From Viscum album (lineage: Eukaryota; Streptophyta; Magnoliopsida; Santalales; Viscaceae): a stretch of DNA of 64,000 nucleotides. This document shows, one piece after another, positions 35,557 through 47,989 of the stretch; positions within the stretch are counted from its first letter, which is position 1, and each line of letters opens with the position of its first letter. Below the pieces are notes generated by a model that was not told the origin of the DNA, made no database searches, and saw only the letters and a program-made list of their open reading frames with translations. The position numbers and the translations under genes are program-made. Location: positions 802,739,123-802,803,122 of the forward strand of contig OY728136.1 in NCBI GenBank assembly GCA_963277665.1, in the 5' to 3' direction.

Positions 35557-38500
35557 TGTAACGCCCCGACCCCAGCTACCCAGAGTCGGTACATTACTTC
35601 GTAACATTGTCATGATCACAAAAGATCATGTCTCGAAAGACCTATTAGTTTAGTAGCCTTGGAAACACTAGATACATTCATTAACGTTACATTACATCAT
35701 AAAGTGAAAAACTACAATAACAAAGTCTCCATAGTCCACTCTCATATCCTCTTCTGACAATCCCTGCAGGTCATTCATAAAATACTTCTTCACATCCTGT
35801 AAAATATTAATACATTGAAAGGGGTGAGCTTAGATGCTCAGTAAGGATAACAATATTGCGGAAGCCTTCATAAATAAACATAAATATTTAAGGCAATGTA
35901 TAACTAAAACAAAATCCTTTTAAACTTTAACATCAACATAATATGGAAAAAGTAAAATGAGATAATCCCATTCACTTCTTCACATGGATATTATACTGGT
36001 CGAATAATCACATGAAATGTCAATAACCACTTTCATAATGAGGGAATGTATAATGCCGGACATTCTGAAACATTTTGTCAAGGCCTCGGCCAAGACCTCT
36101 AAAATGATTAAGGCCTCGGCCAAAACCATAAATCAAATTGGGAAAGGGCCTCGGACAATTCCACGTCTAGTTGTCTCATGAGACCTACCGATGCATCGAG
36201 GAGCTATAGCGGGCTCCACCCGTCACTTATTAAGTCCAATTCATTCCTCATATGAATATGTTTAAACATATCATAAACAATAACATAATCGTATCACATA
36301 AAACATGCATAAAGGAAACATAACATTTCCACATTTCAATCACAAGATATCAATACAATACATTGATATAATAAAAATGCTTTCAAAACCATTTTCTATA
36401 CCAAAATAAAAGAAAAGTATAACATGGTATTTAGTTTTCATTAAAAAAATGATGGCTTGTAGAGGAAGCCGAAACTCAAATAATGGTCACGGCGGTGGAG
36501 AAGTCGTTGTCACCGCATAAGTACGGAATGAAAAACATTCCCTTTTTGTCGTTTAGTAAAACTCTTCATATAAAAAATATTCCTTTTGAATAAACGTAAA
36601 ATGTCAAAGGGGTTTATACACTGTACAAAAGAAATTTGTGTATAAAACAAAATATGCCTCAATGAATGGAGATTGAGACGAAGTCCCTTAAAAAGATCAT
36701 TTTTAAATAAAATATATATATTATGTGTATTCACTATATGTACACATAAAGAAAGTATAAATAAAATATACGACATAATAATATCATGACATAATTTGAA
36801 AGTTGGAGATTGACCCAATGAATGGAAGTTGGGTTATGAAATTCCCTTACCTCGTGTCTGACTTGACTCAACCGTTCTTTAACCTCCTGAATAATAAACT
36901 AGAGTTAATATATACATTATTAAGAACCATTTTCAATTTCATTATCCTTATTATATCACTTATTACAACGATATGAACATTATGTAATTATTTAAGTTAA
37001 TAACGGTCGTTTTGTCGATCTTTGGTACTTGAGTCAACAATAAACTTCTTATAATTACAAGTCGTTTATGTGGTAGAATATCCACTATCTACAGAATTAT
37101 ATTCATGATTTAGATGTCATGTATATCTTATATATCCATTATATACATTCATTTATAAGATTACGTAACATTTAGAGGTAAGAAATTAAATGCACCGTTC
37201 ATGGAGACGGTAAGCCGTACGTACGCATGAACGCTACTTTCATTTCAATTTCATATTTAATGGAACGAAATCATAATGATATAAATGTATAATATAATTC
37301 CAGTATAAATAGTGTATAATACCATTTACTCCATCCTTTATACATCCCACATATGGCATTAACGATTCAAATCACTTTGAGGGGGCGGTAGTCCGCACTT
37401 ACTAAAATGAAATTATCGCGTTTTACCCATAATGGAAATCATAAAGTATGCCATAAATGAGAAATACAGAAGCATAAGTAAAACATAAACATATTATATA
37501 TCATATATAAAAATAGTGACATCTTAATGTCCACCTTTGAAGGTGTTATATGAGTGTTGAACAATCATCGTTTCGTGAGGCAGAAATTCGCCATCCACAA
37601 GAACCGTATGTTCTTTAACAATTAGATGTAGGTGTGTGTAAGTGTAGCTAAAATACTTCTTATAACAACATCCTAGTATATTGAGGATACTGGTGTTGTT
37701 ACAAAAGAAATGAATAAAAAGAGTTTAGGGGGTTGGAGAAGAAAAATAAAACAAAACAACATTAGAAAAGACATTACCTCAAAATCGGGTAAGTCTTTTT
37801 GATTTGAGCCAAAGGCTTCCTTGGGAAGCGTTCTGCCCAAAGTGAGGCTTCTAGGAGTAAGAGGGGAAAGTTGGGAGAGTATTTGGGAAGAGGTTGGTCG
37901 ATCCAAATGGCTTGAAGGTGTGAATAAGGTGGGAGTGGTGGGGGCCTTTTATAAGTGGAGAGGAGGGGCTCTTTTGGAAAGATTGAAATGTTACATTATT
38001 ATACAATGCTTTTGGGATTCTAAAGGTCCCACACTTATATAATTCGTGGATAAGGTGATAAGGGTTCGAACTATCCTCATCCAATAGGCTTTGGACAAGT
38101 GTATGCCTTGTATTTTTCATTATCTTCTCATTTTATTTAAATCGTTAAATAATGAGGTCATCGCTGCATCATAATGATGTCATAAATAATTTAATTTATT
38201 TAATGTCTAAAAATTATAAAAAAACAACTATGATGTAGGAAATCTTTTTATATTTCTAATGAATATTTATAATCAAAATTGTTACTTGTGTAACCCCACT
38301 TAAAAACTATTTTAGTAAAACAACTCATGTTTGTGTCAATTTAATTTTAACATTAAATAAATATATATTAATCTCATTTTCCAACTAAAGTGGCTCCATG
38401 GGGTCCCCAAGTTGACACATGGGTTGTCTTGGTCGGCCATGACTCATCCAATAGGAGTAGGACACGTGTCATGCTCATCTCATATTATTAAAACATTATT

Positions 38501-39308
38501 TGTACCTTAAACTACACTAATTACCTCTAATCGCGATTAAGAACTTAAAAGTTACTATTCACCAAAAATTATTTTAATCTCATTGAACCACATTTTACTT
38601 CTTAATGACAACCATGTATGTCGGATTTTTGAAAATCAAATCCCAGAAGTGGTAATATTTCATTTAAATGAAAAATCAGTTATTTAACTACCACTTAGTG
38701 GTTTCACTATTCATCAAAAATTGAAGTTTTTCAGAACAAGCCAAAATTTAACCCTAAGCTATAATTGATATTCCGAATTCAAAAATGATGTCTATTTTAA
38801 AAAAATCCAAACATATAAGTTGCATTAATTATTTTTATAATTAATTCCCGCTGTTACAACAAATAGCGTGTTTTTAAGAAACAATTTATATCAAAAGATT
38901 GACAATTGTTTAAGTCCAATTTCAATGTTAAATTAATTCTAATGACCACCATTGGATAAAATGGTAAAAATATATTCTAATTATACTTTAAAACCACTAA
39001 ATAGTATAATTTATCACTATAAATTATTTTGATTAAAAAAGTTGTTTTTAAGTAATTTTCACTATTCATAAAAAATTAGAAGTTCTCAGAAAAATACCAA
39101 AAATTCAACATATGCTAATTTCGATATTACGAATACAAAAATGAAGTCCATTTTGAAATATAAAATTTCTATAATTTTAAAAAGTGGTTATTACTATTCA
39201 TAACGGCTACTTTTATTAGTCGCGGTGTTTTAGAACTCGAACTTGCGTACAATGCAAGCTATTGAATTATTGAAAGAGAGGTGTATCGTGGAAGCTCAGG
39301 GTGTTACA
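35557..39308 (-). repeat. TR-GAG element 5' LTR (3,752 bp)
   Basis: This is the direct repeat of 29183-32935, ending GCTCAGGGTGTTACA next to the TATTC duplication. TATA box, donor-like site and palindrome array are all conserved at the same offsets. A few small indels and scattered substitutions separate the copies. Confidence 0.95.
37946..37955 (-). promoter_or_regulatory. TATA box of TR-GAG 5' LTR
   Basis: The minus strand reads CTTATAAAAG, identical to 31573-31582. In the 5' LTR this is the site that would drive the genomic transcript. Confidence 0.65.
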
Positions 39309-40109
39309 TATTCCATGTTTAAACTGAGGTATGATGTCTCTAGTGCAGCACACATACTAACTACATTAGTGGATTTTACCCGTAGTTCTCTACTATTCAT
39401 GACATGGTGCCTTCTGTCAGCATACAGAGGACCACTTGAGTATGTGCGTGTTCTTTATAAAATTTATCTTCCATTTTAAAGTTGTATTTGTGAAATGGTA
39501 TTTTTTTAGTGATCATTCCTTTTCATTTTCAGCTTTGAAATATTTTTCATAAAAAAAAGCGTTTTTAAAGTATTATTTCAAATAATCATGTTAAATTATC
39601 TCTTAGGTTTTTTGGCATGTAATCTTTTTATTGGGTGATGTCCTACTGGGCCTTTTTCTCACACCCTACATACATCTTCGGGTGTATTTAGACCTTTTTT
39701 CTTGTGTATTCCTGGTTTTGACACCATGCTCAGTGATGGTGGATGAAGTTTTTGATGGTATTCTGATGAAGGTAGGTGTTGTAGCTTGTGGGTTTTTAAC
39801 CTATCTTATTTCATGGAGGTTTGAGTTATAGTTTTAGTTTATTTTTTAGTCATTACATTTTTGATTTTGGTTCAATTTGTAAACCTTCAAATCTGATTTT
39901 GGTTTAAGGTCTTGTTTGGTTGTCTATTTTCAGTTTTAGTTTCTTCATATTGTTAGTTTTATTGTGTTTACGATTTCGGATAAATCATTTCCCTGTGTTA
40001 GTTTTGATACATAGGGACTTGTGCGAGCCCATGGGGATTGAGAACACCCTTTGGGCCATGCTACAGATTGGGTCGGGCTGCGGGTTAGATGGAGACCCGG
40101 CCTGCTTCA
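39309..40109 (+). repeat. Element D 5' LTR, right segment
   Basis: This is the continuation of the LTR interrupted by the TR-GAG element; it starts with the second TATTC copy. It runs to about 40109 (GCCTGCTTCA), eight bases before a tRNA-Met primer site. The exact LTR end is uncertain because the 3' LTR is truncated and cannot be compared here. Confidence 0.65.
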
Positions 40110-40117
40110 TGAAAAAA

Positions 40118-40129
40118 TGGTATCAGAGG
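40118..40129 (+). other. Element D primer binding site
   Basis: TGGTATCAGAGG on the plus strand fits initiator tRNA-Met and fixes the plus orientation of element D, opposite to the element inserted in it. Confidence 0.8.
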
Positions 40130-41871
40130 AGGTTTACTCTCTTGGGTCATGTTATTTTGGGATAGAGTCATGATATATTGGAGTTAAGGTTGTCAGGGCT
40201 CAACTTCCTCACTATGAGTAAGGTTCTTGGCCAGCACACCTTGTGGCAAGACTCGAGTAACCAAAGTAAGTTGAGGTTTGTCTAAATTTTTGGTCAGTGT
40301 GGTTAATCTTGTTGAGGGGAAATGAAAAGGGAGTAGGGTCAGTGGTCCAGTGAGCTCGTAGGGTCTGGAAAGCCATGTAGAGCTGGGGACGCTGTCTTAG
40401 AATACACTCTATGGAGGTGGTGTGATTGGTGTATAGCTGCCAACCATACGTCTCAGTCACCCACCGACACTAGTCTCCTCTTTCATCATTCCTTATCTAT
40501 TTTTCTAAAATTCATGGAAATTCGGTTTTTAAGTAAAAAATGATTTTGTGTTTTAATAATCTATGGTTGTGTGGTGTGTCCTTGTATTTTGGAAATGTTG
40601 GATGTGAGGTGTTTTTAGCCGAGAATGCTTTTTAAAATGATTTGTCTCCTGATATTGAATTCTTATTCATTAGTTGTTGTTAAATCATGTGGTTAGTGGT
40701 TTCTTTTGAAAATTTCTTCAGAAATCCCTTGTAGTGGTTCCCGTTGCACTTTTATTGTTCGTCGTGCATATTTACTTCTTATGTTTTAGGGTTAAGGTGA
40801 AAAGATTATGCATGTGCATCATCCCAGCCTATGTTCTAGTGGATGTGTCGTGAAGGAGTAGTTTTATATTGTGGTGTGTTGTGTTTGTTGGTGTTGTCTT
40901 AGTTATGGTGTGGTTGCATGTGACACCAAAAGAAGAAGCTTCGGTTTGAAGTCATTCACGCCTGGCTGCGAGGCAGGGGTTGCATCAAACAGTAGGTCTC
41001 CAAACATAGACCTCGGAGTTAAGCTGGCGCATGGTCAGGTACCCCAAGATTGTATGGGACCCCAACTTTATTTTTCTCATGGGTACTAAAGGTGAAGGAG
41101 GTTTAAATTGTTTCCTATGGTTCCATTTCGAATGACCTGTTTTGGTAGGTGGGGATTCTCGTGGCTATGAGGAGGTGTGGTCGTCTCATTACCTTATGGT
41201 TTTGGGGGTTGCATCCCACTGAATATAATTGATTTTGGTGGTCTGTATGGGAGTTTGTTGGGTATGTTAGTCTCAAATTTGAATAATTCTCATCCAGGGA
41301 TGTAGAGATGTTGGTTTTTCTTCAGCCATGGTTTTGACAGTCGGTAGTTGGTCCTGGCCCTCCCTGCCCCTTGTGGTGGGATTTTTTGTCATCGTTAGTA
41401 AGTTTTCAAGGTTTTGTATCTTCTATCAGCTCTAATAGTGGGGAGAACCATGATAGGTCTCTCTCAAATGTCTCTAGAATGAATTATTGTTGGCCAGCTT
41501 CATAATGGTGGGGAGTCTGCTCAGGCCTCCCCGTTTTAGTTTTCCAGTCTCGCCTTGGGTGTGAGTAGATTCTTAATGGTGGGGAGCCACCTCGAGCTTC
41601 ACTTTAATGGCCTTTTGGTTATGTTATTTTCCTTTATCAATCATCTAGAGGTGTTCTAGCTCTTTGGGGTGGGCGATACATATCAGAAAGTCATTTTATG
41701 AGTTTCTTGAGTTTTTCATTTTACTCACCGTCTCTGAGCATGATGTGTTTGCCTCTTTCTGCTTGTTTTCATAGGGATCCTCATGAACCTTAACTGGGTG
41801 TCATTTCCTACTATGGGTCTCATCCGTAGTTGAGGCTTTCTGAGGATGGAAATATTTATGGTGAGGAGAAT
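40130..41871 (+). other. Element D internal region, non-coding
   Basis: There is no gag, protease, RT or integrase similarity in any frame. Open frames here are short and featureless. Three degenerate blocks of about 70 bp, each opening with AATGGTGGGGAG or a variant, occur at about 41432-41640; one contains GGGGAG...CTCCCC arms. The end (GGTGAGGAGAA, 41860-41870) is the probable polypurine tract. Confidence 0.65.
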
Positions 41872-43874
41872 TATCACACACATCGTCTTTAAATTAATTA
41901 TTTTATTAATTTTCAGGGTATTGGGTAGTTCAGGTTGAAGCCCGACATAATTTTTTTGAGTTCTTATCAAAAAATGCATGTTTTGGCCTTGACAACATCC
42001 AACGAACCTCGTTCAGATCCATGCGGCCTCGTTTGAGTCACCGTACGACCTCACTCGGTTAACCACATGGTCTACTCGATGTTCAAGGCAGGTATATAAG
42101 GTGCAACAAATAATGAAATGGAAATAAAATAAAAATAAGAAGATTTAATGAAATTTAAGAAATTGAATTAATGAAAATAATAATAATATTGTTTGAGAAT
42201 ATTATTATTATTATTATTAGTGTAAATAATATAAAAAAATAATTAGTTAATTACTTATTAATATTAAAATAATTATAATAATTATTAATATTAAATTAAT
42301 TTAATATCTTTTATTTTATTTTATTTGGCTTCAAAATCATCTGTCGAGGTGCAAGAAGAGTTTCAGTTCAATTTAGTGTTTTTGTTGTTAAAAAAGTTTT
42401 TATTTCTGGGTGTGACAACATGAAATGCCTGGAAAAAGTATAATTTTAAAGCTGTGTAGCTTTGTCGGTGCCTCCGTGAGACCCGCTCATTGTTCAATTA
42501 ACCAAATAAAATGAATCAATAATAATGAAATAAAATTAAATGTGTGGATAAATAAAAATAAAAATAAAATGAGAAATATTAATTAATTATTTAATAAATA
42601 TTATTTTTAATGATAGTAATAATAATATTATTATTTGGGGATATTACTATTACTATTATTGTTATTATTATTGAACTTCCATTTTTTTAGTTTTTTTAGG
42701 GTTTCATTTTATTTTTCTTTCTCGTTTGCCCTGTTTTTTTCTTTCCTCTCTCCCTCACCTTTCTCTCTATCTCATTGAATCCCCCTCCACTAACCCTAGT
42801 GTTGCACCCCCAACCCCAGCCTTCCCTCTGTACCGTCACCCCCTCCCGACCCGAATGCACCTCAATCACCCTTCTAGCAAGACCTAAGCCATCACAAATC
42901 CCCCATCCAGCGTGTCCCGGTTTCATTACAGCTACCCGCCACGCCTCTTCTACTGCCCGCAGACTGCTCCGACCTACCCCCCTTGCTAGATGACACCACT
43001 CCAGTCCCCCCCCCCCCCACTAGAACCTTTCTATCCTTCAACATGCATTTCACACCTCTGGATAACTCCCTTTTTTATTTCATTTATGGTTTTTTTCCAG
43101 TAAGTATGACGTCTGATTTTGGGGTTTAATTTGGTGGTTTTGGGTGAATTTTCCTTGTTTTGGATTTGCACTAGGTTTCTTGAGGCGCAGTTGATGTGGA
43201 ATGGTGATTTCACACCTTTAATCGGAGTAATATTGGTTAAAGGTGGGTGGTTATGTGCATTAGCACCATTTGATAATTTTATTATTCTTAGTTGTATTTA
43301 TAAATGTGTTTCTTGGTTTCGTTTTGTGGTGCTTATGATATTTTTAGAATGTATAGTGTGTTCTGTTTTAGAAATAATTTTTTGATTTATGAAAATAGAA
43401 ATGTTTGGTGTTTTTTTGGTGAAATATTTTCAAAATGGGTTTTAGGGGTTGTTTGGGTGAAAAAAACTATGTTTTCAAGGGTATTAGAGTTTGGTATTTT
43501 TAACTATTGATTTCCAATTATTAGTGAATTATTTTTCTTATGTCGGCTTTGTTTTTCAATTGTGTAAATAATTTATCAGATTGTGTTTTTATGATGATTA
43601 TATTTCAAAAAGGTTAGGATGTGTATTTTATTTTTAAGATCCATGTTTACATGAATTGGGGTGTTTTTTTGATATAAACACTTATTGCATCATGGTAGTG
43701 CCTTATAGGTTGTACCTTTCATTTTAGTCTTATTGGGGTAATTTCCAAAAAATGTTTAAACAATTGTTTTTGGGGTGAGAATGAGGTTTTAGAAGGGTTG
43801 GGATGTGAAAGTGATTTTAATATGGTTTTTGCATGTAAAACCTTGTGTGCTTTGAAGTGAGGTCTTGTGGCATT
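41872..43874 (+). repeat. Element D 3' LTR, truncated
   Basis: It matches 26250 to about 28252 and then stops abruptly after AGGTCTTGTGGCAT, where unrelated sequence begins. It carries a TATA-like TATATAAG near 42093, (ATT)n tracts (about 42180-42215, 42620-42675) and a 13-C run at 43006-43018 that the other LTR lacks. Confidence 0.75.
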
Positions 43875-46800
43875 GAAAGAACGACCGATTGTCACCTATC
43901 AACTGGTCAATGTTTCGGTGCTCGACTAATGTGTATAGTAGCACTCAGGTCAAATCCTTAGTGATGATACTTTTTAATAGTCGATTGTTTTTAGCTGATT
44001 GTATTATGATTTTGGGGTTTGTTTGTAGAGATTATAAAATTATTGATTGATATATATTGATATAAAAAATTGATAAATATTAGTGTGATTTCATTATTAG
44101 GGAGTTATGCTTGGGATATCCTTGAGATTTTCTATATATTGAATTTAATTTAACACCCACTTCACAATATAATGTTGATTGGAATTTCAAAGTGTTAAAG
44201 CTTTAATCCAAAACATAACTTATCTTAGGGTTCTAATATCAATCAGAGCTTGTTGATGGTAGTTTATTTATGGTTCCAATAATCCATTGAAACCACATGT
44301 TAAACAATAGATGTCATTAATCCATGACATGTAAAGTCCAACATACACAAAGTTAAATTAAAGAATACGCATCGACCAAATACTCTCAATCACTTAACAT
44401 CCGTAAATTTTGACTCAGCACAATGAGAGATTTGTTCAGTCATTGAAATGATTTGTAATCTGGTTATAATTATTATGATGATAAATTAATAAGATAAGAT
44501 ATATAAAGGGATAATAAAATATTGATGTGATGAACACACACACAAACGATGATGATAGTTAAAAACAATCATTAGATTGAATGAGAAAGAAAAAAAGGGA
44601 AGGGGATTAAAATTTATTTAAAATATTTTAAGAACAATAATATTAAACTATAGAAGATGGATGAGAATATGATATACTTAGGAAGGAACTTTCATTAAAA
44701 CAATATTACAAAAAAAGACTTACAGGATTACAATAATAATGAACACAAAAATAAAAGGAAACAAAGAGAGGAGGAAGGGTATCTCAATTGAAAAAATTAG
44801 TATAGAAGGTCCTCCTAAGCCCTTGTAAAGGCTTTGGTCATTCCAATATATGATTCTCTCTTCTGAAATTCCATCTCTTCTTAAGGAGAGGAGGGGGATG
44901 TATTTATATCCCAAAAAAAATGGATTGTTTTCATTCCCAATATGTCCCTCTAATTGCATTGCCAGTTTGATAATTCAGACAGCCGAAATCAAGATATATC
45001 CTAATACAAAGTTGTATATAATAATTTTGGAATACTAATCTAAAAATTTGGAGGCATTTAGACTTATGGAGCTGAAGTTATATACGTTTGATTAAACAAT
45101 GTTAATCTGTCCATTTCGATATATTCTTTTTAGAAGCAGGAAATGTGAATGAGTTTATCAATAGTAATATTCCTTCAAATAAGAATTATTTCTTCAACAA
45201 TGTCGGCATCCTATATCTCCTCCTTTTCACTTCATAATCTCAACTTGATTTGATGAATAGATCAGAAGACACGTCTTGATTACTCAGCAAGAATGGTGGG
45301 CTGAGTTTAAATAAATTAGTTGGGCCCATTGTTTTTTGATTTGGGACTTGCAATTTTTATCCAATACAAATTAAATTGTCACCTGAACATTTTAGAAGAA
45401 TAAAAGAATTTTGATTTTTGGATTGAGTCTAGTAATTCAATCTTCATAGATGGTCTAGTTTTTTCACAGTATCTTTGGGTCTTCTTATGTGGGCCAAATG
45501 ACCCTTGAAAAGGAAGAATTGTCCCATTAATCCTTTTAATGAAATGTTTTATATTGAAAGAGTAACCCTACATAAGAGGAACCATTAAATTTATATGAGT
45601 AAAGAGATTATTATAAATAAAATATTAAACTGACTCAATTGGACAACTTCTAAAAATGCTCAAAAATTATATTCAGTATTAAAACATTAATATTTTACAC
45701 AAATTATGCACATTTCATATAAAATCAGTAAAGAGTGTATATAAAAATCCATGAAAATGTTAATAACATCAAATCCTTTACACTTAGTCTTGTGCATGTC
45801 CTAATTTACAAAAAATATAAAAAAACATAACAAAATCATTTTCACTCTCAAAAAATATTAAAATTTTGTTTTCCCCAATAAGGGGAGGTTTAGATAATTT
45901 CACTCATCCACATTGAATTCCACCACAATTTTTTTACAGAAACAATGTTTAAAAAACAATTAAATTTTTCATGATCAATTTTATAAATAGAATATAGTGG
46001 AACAAAAAACTTACTCCTCTCAAGATGATAAAATTAATTTATGGATATTCATTCATTCACCAACCAAAAGTGAAAATATTATAGATTTAAAGAGATATTA
46101 GCTTTAATTCCCTATCCTAAAGTGCTCAAAAATCAAGAGATATTTTTAGGGTTTTTTCTGTGTCTATAGGACGGTAAGAAGATGATATCCAAAAGATAGT
46201 AAAAAGGGGGTAAAATACCAACATGGAAAAAGAAATGTACATTTTTTCAATAAGACATGAATGGAAATTGAAAAAAATATTTACAAGGGAATTATTTTGT
46301 GAGGAAAGACACAAGAGTGGAAAAATATTTGAAAGGGATGAGAAGATAAAATATTTAAAAAACACAAAACTTCTACCAATTACATAAGTGTTCTTTTTTT
46401 CTTTTCATTTTATTTATTTCTTTTTTTTTTTGCATTTTTCAAAATTTGAACTTGAAAAAGATCTCACACTCATATCCCAACCCACGATTTAACTCCTAAT
46501 TACACTAATTTTAATATTTATAACTAGATCAAGGTTGAGGAAGAGTGATTTTTGACCTGCCCAAGACACAACCCATTTTTTTCTATTCCTTTTTTTTATT
46601 TTTTATTTTATTTTTTGAACACTTATCAATAACATTTACAAAATTAGATAAATGAAAGTACATTACATTCCACAAAACACACTGATTGACAACCTCTCAC
46701 CACACTAAAATGGATTCTTGATCTCAAAAATATGATAACTCGTTGAAAATGAATAAAATCGTACCCAAAAAATAAAATCCATTCCCCCCCACACTTAAAT

Positions 46801-47018
46801 ATCAGAAACAATTATGCAATGAAAATCCATGTTGATATTGGGTGAGATAAGGAATTGGGATTGTAATGTGGATATCAAAGAAAAGTTCTTTATTGGATCA
46901 AAGGGGATTTCAAAAGGAGGATTAATAGATGGCTAATGGGAGGGTATTTGGCTATTTTAATTCTCATAGGGTTCAGAAATTCCTCTATCATATTAATGCA
47001 CACCAAAGTTGGAAATTC
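43875..47018. other. Unassigned AT-rich region
   Basis: It begins at the break in the element D LTR and ends at the CACTA terminal repeat. No frame over 80 codons has recognisable content. Minor features are a purine-only stretch near 44583-44602, (ACAC) repeats near 44535, poly-T tracts at 46390-46430 and 46585-46620, and a short C run at 46785-46792. It may be a separate non-coding insertion that cut the LTR, but I find no termini or target duplication. Confidence 0.5.
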
Positions 47019-47031
47019 CACTACTAGAAAA
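47019..47031 (+). repeat. CACTA 5' terminal repeat
   Basis: CACTACTAGAAAA matches the plant CACTA terminal consensus (CACTACAAGAAAA and variants). The three bases before it, TTC, would be one half of a 3-bp target duplication. Confidence 0.75.
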
Positions 47032-47071
47032 CAGGGATATAAGCATGGACCTCTAGCTAATTTTTTATAAG

Positions 47072-47145
47072 TCCATGGCTATATCTTAGTTTATAGTCAC
47101 ACATCTATGAAATTTGTGGCTAAATCCTAGTTTATAGCCACAATT
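47072..47145. repeat. CACTA subterminal repeats
   Basis: Two units about 41 bp apart (GGCTATATCTTAGTTTATAG and GGCTAAATCCTAGTTTATAG, with flanks) are each partly palindromic. The second has arms AATTTGTGGCTA/TAGCCACAATT. Such subterminal repeats are transposase-binding sites in characterised CACTA elements; that role is inferred here. Confidence 0.65.
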
Positions 47146-47159
47146 AAAAAAAGTCCATA

Positions 47160-47560
47160 TCTATGATTTTTTTGACCATATATCGGGCTCCTCCTCCCTA
47201 CTTTCCGCGATTCCCTATTCCTCTCCTCACCTTACCCCTCGCGATCCACCTTATACCCATGACCTCTTTTCTCTTGGCAGCCCTCTCTTCTCAGTGTGAC
47301 ATCTACTCTCGGCCGCCCTCCTCCACCCTCACGATTTCTTCTCTCTTGGCGAAGACCTCTACTCTCGGTGGTAACCTCTCCTCTCGGCGGTGACCCTTCT
47401 TCCCCGATGGCCTTGGAAACCTATCCTCTCCGCTATCCTCATCCCATGAAGGTTCCCAAATGGCCTTCGTGACGCTGCCCCATCCTCATCCCCCTCATGT
47501 CGCTGCCACCAAACAAGGAAATATGGTCGCCTTTGTGGTAACATCTCACCTATCAATCAT
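47160..47560. other. C-rich, G-poor tract with degenerate repeats
   Basis: Strongly pyrimidine-biased plus strand with recurring CTCTCGGCGGTGACC-like units (47300-47400). It stands out sharply from the AT-rich surroundings. It could be the leader exon or promoter-proximal region of the CACTA element. Open frames in it are composition artefacts. Confidence 0.5.
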
Positions 47561-47989
47561 GTCCAATTGAAGTTCATTCTTGAAATTTAATAGTCTCCTT
47601 CTTCCACTAAAATCATTCCTTCTCATGATTCTAGGAATGTTCAAATCCCCCATTCATCCTTTTTTTTGTAGCATTATGCAACATTTTGAGGTAGTGACAA
47701 TTGTTCATATATCCCATATTTTTTGTTTAGTTTCATTTAAAGCTTACTTCGAGGTATGAGATTATTATTATCCATTATTTTTTGGATCCGTGCAACTAGC
47801 ATATTTCATTTTCCTTTTAGGTGGATGAAAGGATTAACTAATGAAGGATATGATATAGCATTAAATGAAATTTAAGGGGATGTAGTCTTTTTACATGTTT
47901 TACCAGTTTATTATTATTTCTATGTGATGATTATTTATCTGAATTTGAAGGTTTTATTATGTGCATGTTGTGATGTTGTGAAATAGTTA
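47561..47989. other. No feature recognised
   Basis: AT-rich sequence lies between the C-rich tract and the first recognisable LINE ORF1 similarity. The LINE 5' end is probably in or near it but cannot be placed. Confidence 0.4.

Larger units (their letters stand above)
29183..39308 (-). mobile_element. Complete non-autonomous TR-GAG-type LTR retrotransposon (10,126 bp)
   Basis: Two LTRs (29183-32935, 3,753 bp; 35557-39308, 3,752 bp) flank only 2.6 kb of internal DNA. On the minus strand the LTRs run from TGTAACAC(C/T)C to GGGGCGTTACA. The element is bounded by a perfect TATTC target duplication (29178-29182 and 39309-39313). PBS and PPT are both present, and the only coding region is a gag gene; no protease, RT or integrase is visible. 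This is the architecture described as terminal-repeat retrotransposon with gag (TR-GAG), which must borrow polymerase and integrase. The LTRs differ at about 4% of positions over the first 390 bp by eye, making it the youngest insertion here. Confidence 0.93.
26250..43874 (+). mobile_element. Element D: LARD-like LTR retrotransposon without coding genes
   Basis: The plus-strand element has a 5' LTR in two pieces (26250-29182 and 39309 to about 40109) because the TR-GAG element inserted into it. A PBS lies at 40118, internal DNA of about 1.75 kb runs to 41871, and a 3' LTR starts at 41872 and is cut short at 43874. The LTRs match from TATCACA (decayed TGTCACA) onward for about 2 kb. A purine-rich tract (GGTGAGGAGAA) precedes the 3' LTR. 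The internal region has no gag or pol similarity, which fits a large retrotransposon derivative mobilised by another element. The reconstructed LTR length is about 3.7 kb. Confidence 0.75.

Noticed and set aside
43006..43018. 13-base C run as a functional element
   Set aside because: It is a homopolymer in the truncated LTR, where the other LTR has only a five-C run; slippage or a sequencing artefact explains it.
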